DNA from: Clostridiales bacterium
GTDB taxonomy: Bacteria > Bacillota > Clostridia > Oscillospirales > Ruminococcaceae
Assembly: GCA_012800685.1 (NCBI GenBank)
Contig: JAAZIT010000386.1
Span: forward strand, 1 to 14,846
Length of the DNA stretch: 14,846 nt
Direction: 5' to 3'
Shown here: piece after piece, positions 14,277 through 14,846 of the stretch
How positions within the stretch are numbered: position 1 is the stretch's first letter
Layout: every line of letters begins with the position of its first letter
Notes under the pieces: model-generated
Database searches by the model: none
Seen by the model: only the letters and a program-made list of their open reading frames with translations
What the model was told of the DNA's origin: nothing
Position numbers and translations under genes: made by a program

Positions 14277-14846
14277 TTAAGCGTTTTCTTCTTCAAATTT
14301 TTTCATAAATGCAACAAGCTTTTCAACGCCCTCTATTGGCATAGCGTTGTAGATTGAAGCTCTCATACCACCAACTGATCTGTGTCCCTTTAGGTTTTCA
14401 AATCCAGCTGCCTTTGATTCCTTGATAAATTTAGCGTCAAGATCGTCATTACCTGTAACAAAAGGAACATTCATTAGTGAACGGTCTTCTGCAACAACAG
14501 TACCCTTAAACATCTTGCTCTGGTCTAGGAAATCATATAGAATTTTAGCTTTCTTTTCATTGTGAACCTTCATGCCCTCTAGTCCACCATTTTTCTTAAT
14601 CCACTTAAATACCTTACCGCATATATAAATACCATATGCAGGAGGAGTGTTATATAGTGAATCATTGTCAGAATGAGTCTTAAAGGTTAGCATTGTAGGA
14701 GTTCCCTCAAGTGGTGAGTCTGTAATTAAATCCTCACGGATAATTGCAATCACAACACCAGCAGGACCGATGTTCTTCTGAACGCCACCATAAATTAAAG
14801 CGTACTTAGAAACATCAACTGGCTCTGAAAGGAAGCATGAAGAAAC
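14277..14846 (-). CDS. serC: Phosphoserine aminotransferase (partial, N-terminus outside window)
   Basis: SerC is a PLP enzyme that transfers the amino group of glutamate to 3-phosphohydroxypyruvate to give O-phosphoserine, the step after SerA. The frame is open to the window edge, so 189 C-terminal residues of about 360 are present; the GTG at 14753 is an internal valine, not the start. The visible part begins in a segment with SEPVDVSKYALIYGG, then VQKNIGPAG, whose lysine should form the Schiff base with PLP. It continues through IIREDLI, TPPAYGIYICGKVFKWI and GHRSVGGMRASIYNAMP to a normal family C-terminus. It is upstream of serA on the same strand, so a serC-serA operon is likely. Confidence 0.95.
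   Translation of the reverse strand, partial: VSSCFLSEPVDVSKYALIYGGVQKNIGPAGVVIAIIREDLITDSPLEGTPTMLTFKTHSDNDSLYNTPPAYGIYICGKVFKWIKKNGGLEGMKVHNEKKAKILYDFLDQSKMFKGTVVAEDRSLMNVPFVTGNDDLDAKFIKESKAAGFENLKGHRSVGGMRASIYNAMPIEGVEKLVAFMKKFEEENA

Noticed and set aside
14277..14753. serC starting at the GTG at 14753 as a short complete gene
   Set aside because: The frame stays open to the window edge and encodes the conserved SEPVDVSK and QKNIGPAG segments, including the PLP lysine, so the gene simply continues outside the window.

Overview
The window is a stretch of AT-rich bacterial chromosome carrying housekeeping genes. The order dnaN(end)-yaaA-recF-remB-gyrB-(membrane gene)-gyrA is the classic Firmicutes replication-origin cluster. 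With spoVG, a Firmicutes-type LexA, AAAGGAG-type ribosome binding sites and intrinsic terminators, it points to a low-GC member of Clostridia. Oscillospirales/Ruminococcaceae-like is my guess; I cannot name a genus. There is no rRNA, tRNA, CRISPR array, transposase, integrase or phage gene.

Left part (1-7490, all plus strand): the last codons of what is probably dnaN, the S4-domain protein YaaA, RecF (TTG start), a DUF370/RemB-type protein, GyrB, a two-helix YcxB-like membrane protein placed between the gyrase genes, and GyrA with a long acidic tail. A strong terminator closes this run. These genes serve replication, recombinational repair and DNA supercoiling. The end of recF carries an in-frame duplicated tail with its own stop codon.

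Middle (7541-11462, minus strand): guaB (IMP dehydrogenase) has its own near-consensus promoter and terminator. A murC-lexA pair follows, with lexA 22 nt downstream of murC and a hairpin after it. Facing terminators separate gyrA from guaB.

Right part (11463-14846): a roughly 400-nt spacer dense in short GTAAC/GTTAC repeats and hairpins separates murC (minus) from spoVG (plus). Then on the minus strand come a Nudix hydrolase of the Ap4A-hydrolase type with an extended -10 promoter, a spacer with two hairpins, serA with an ACT domain, and the C-terminal half of serC running off the window. serC and serA catalyse consecutive steps of the phosphorylated serine pathway and are probably co-transcribed.

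I see no new multi-gene system. The points most worth a second look are the synonymous tail duplication of recF, the uncommon residues at quinolone-pocket positions in both gyrase subunits, the membrane gene inside gyrBA, a LexA with a variant recognition helix and no visible canonical LexA box, and a dispersed family of AGTAATTAG-like intergenic repeats.
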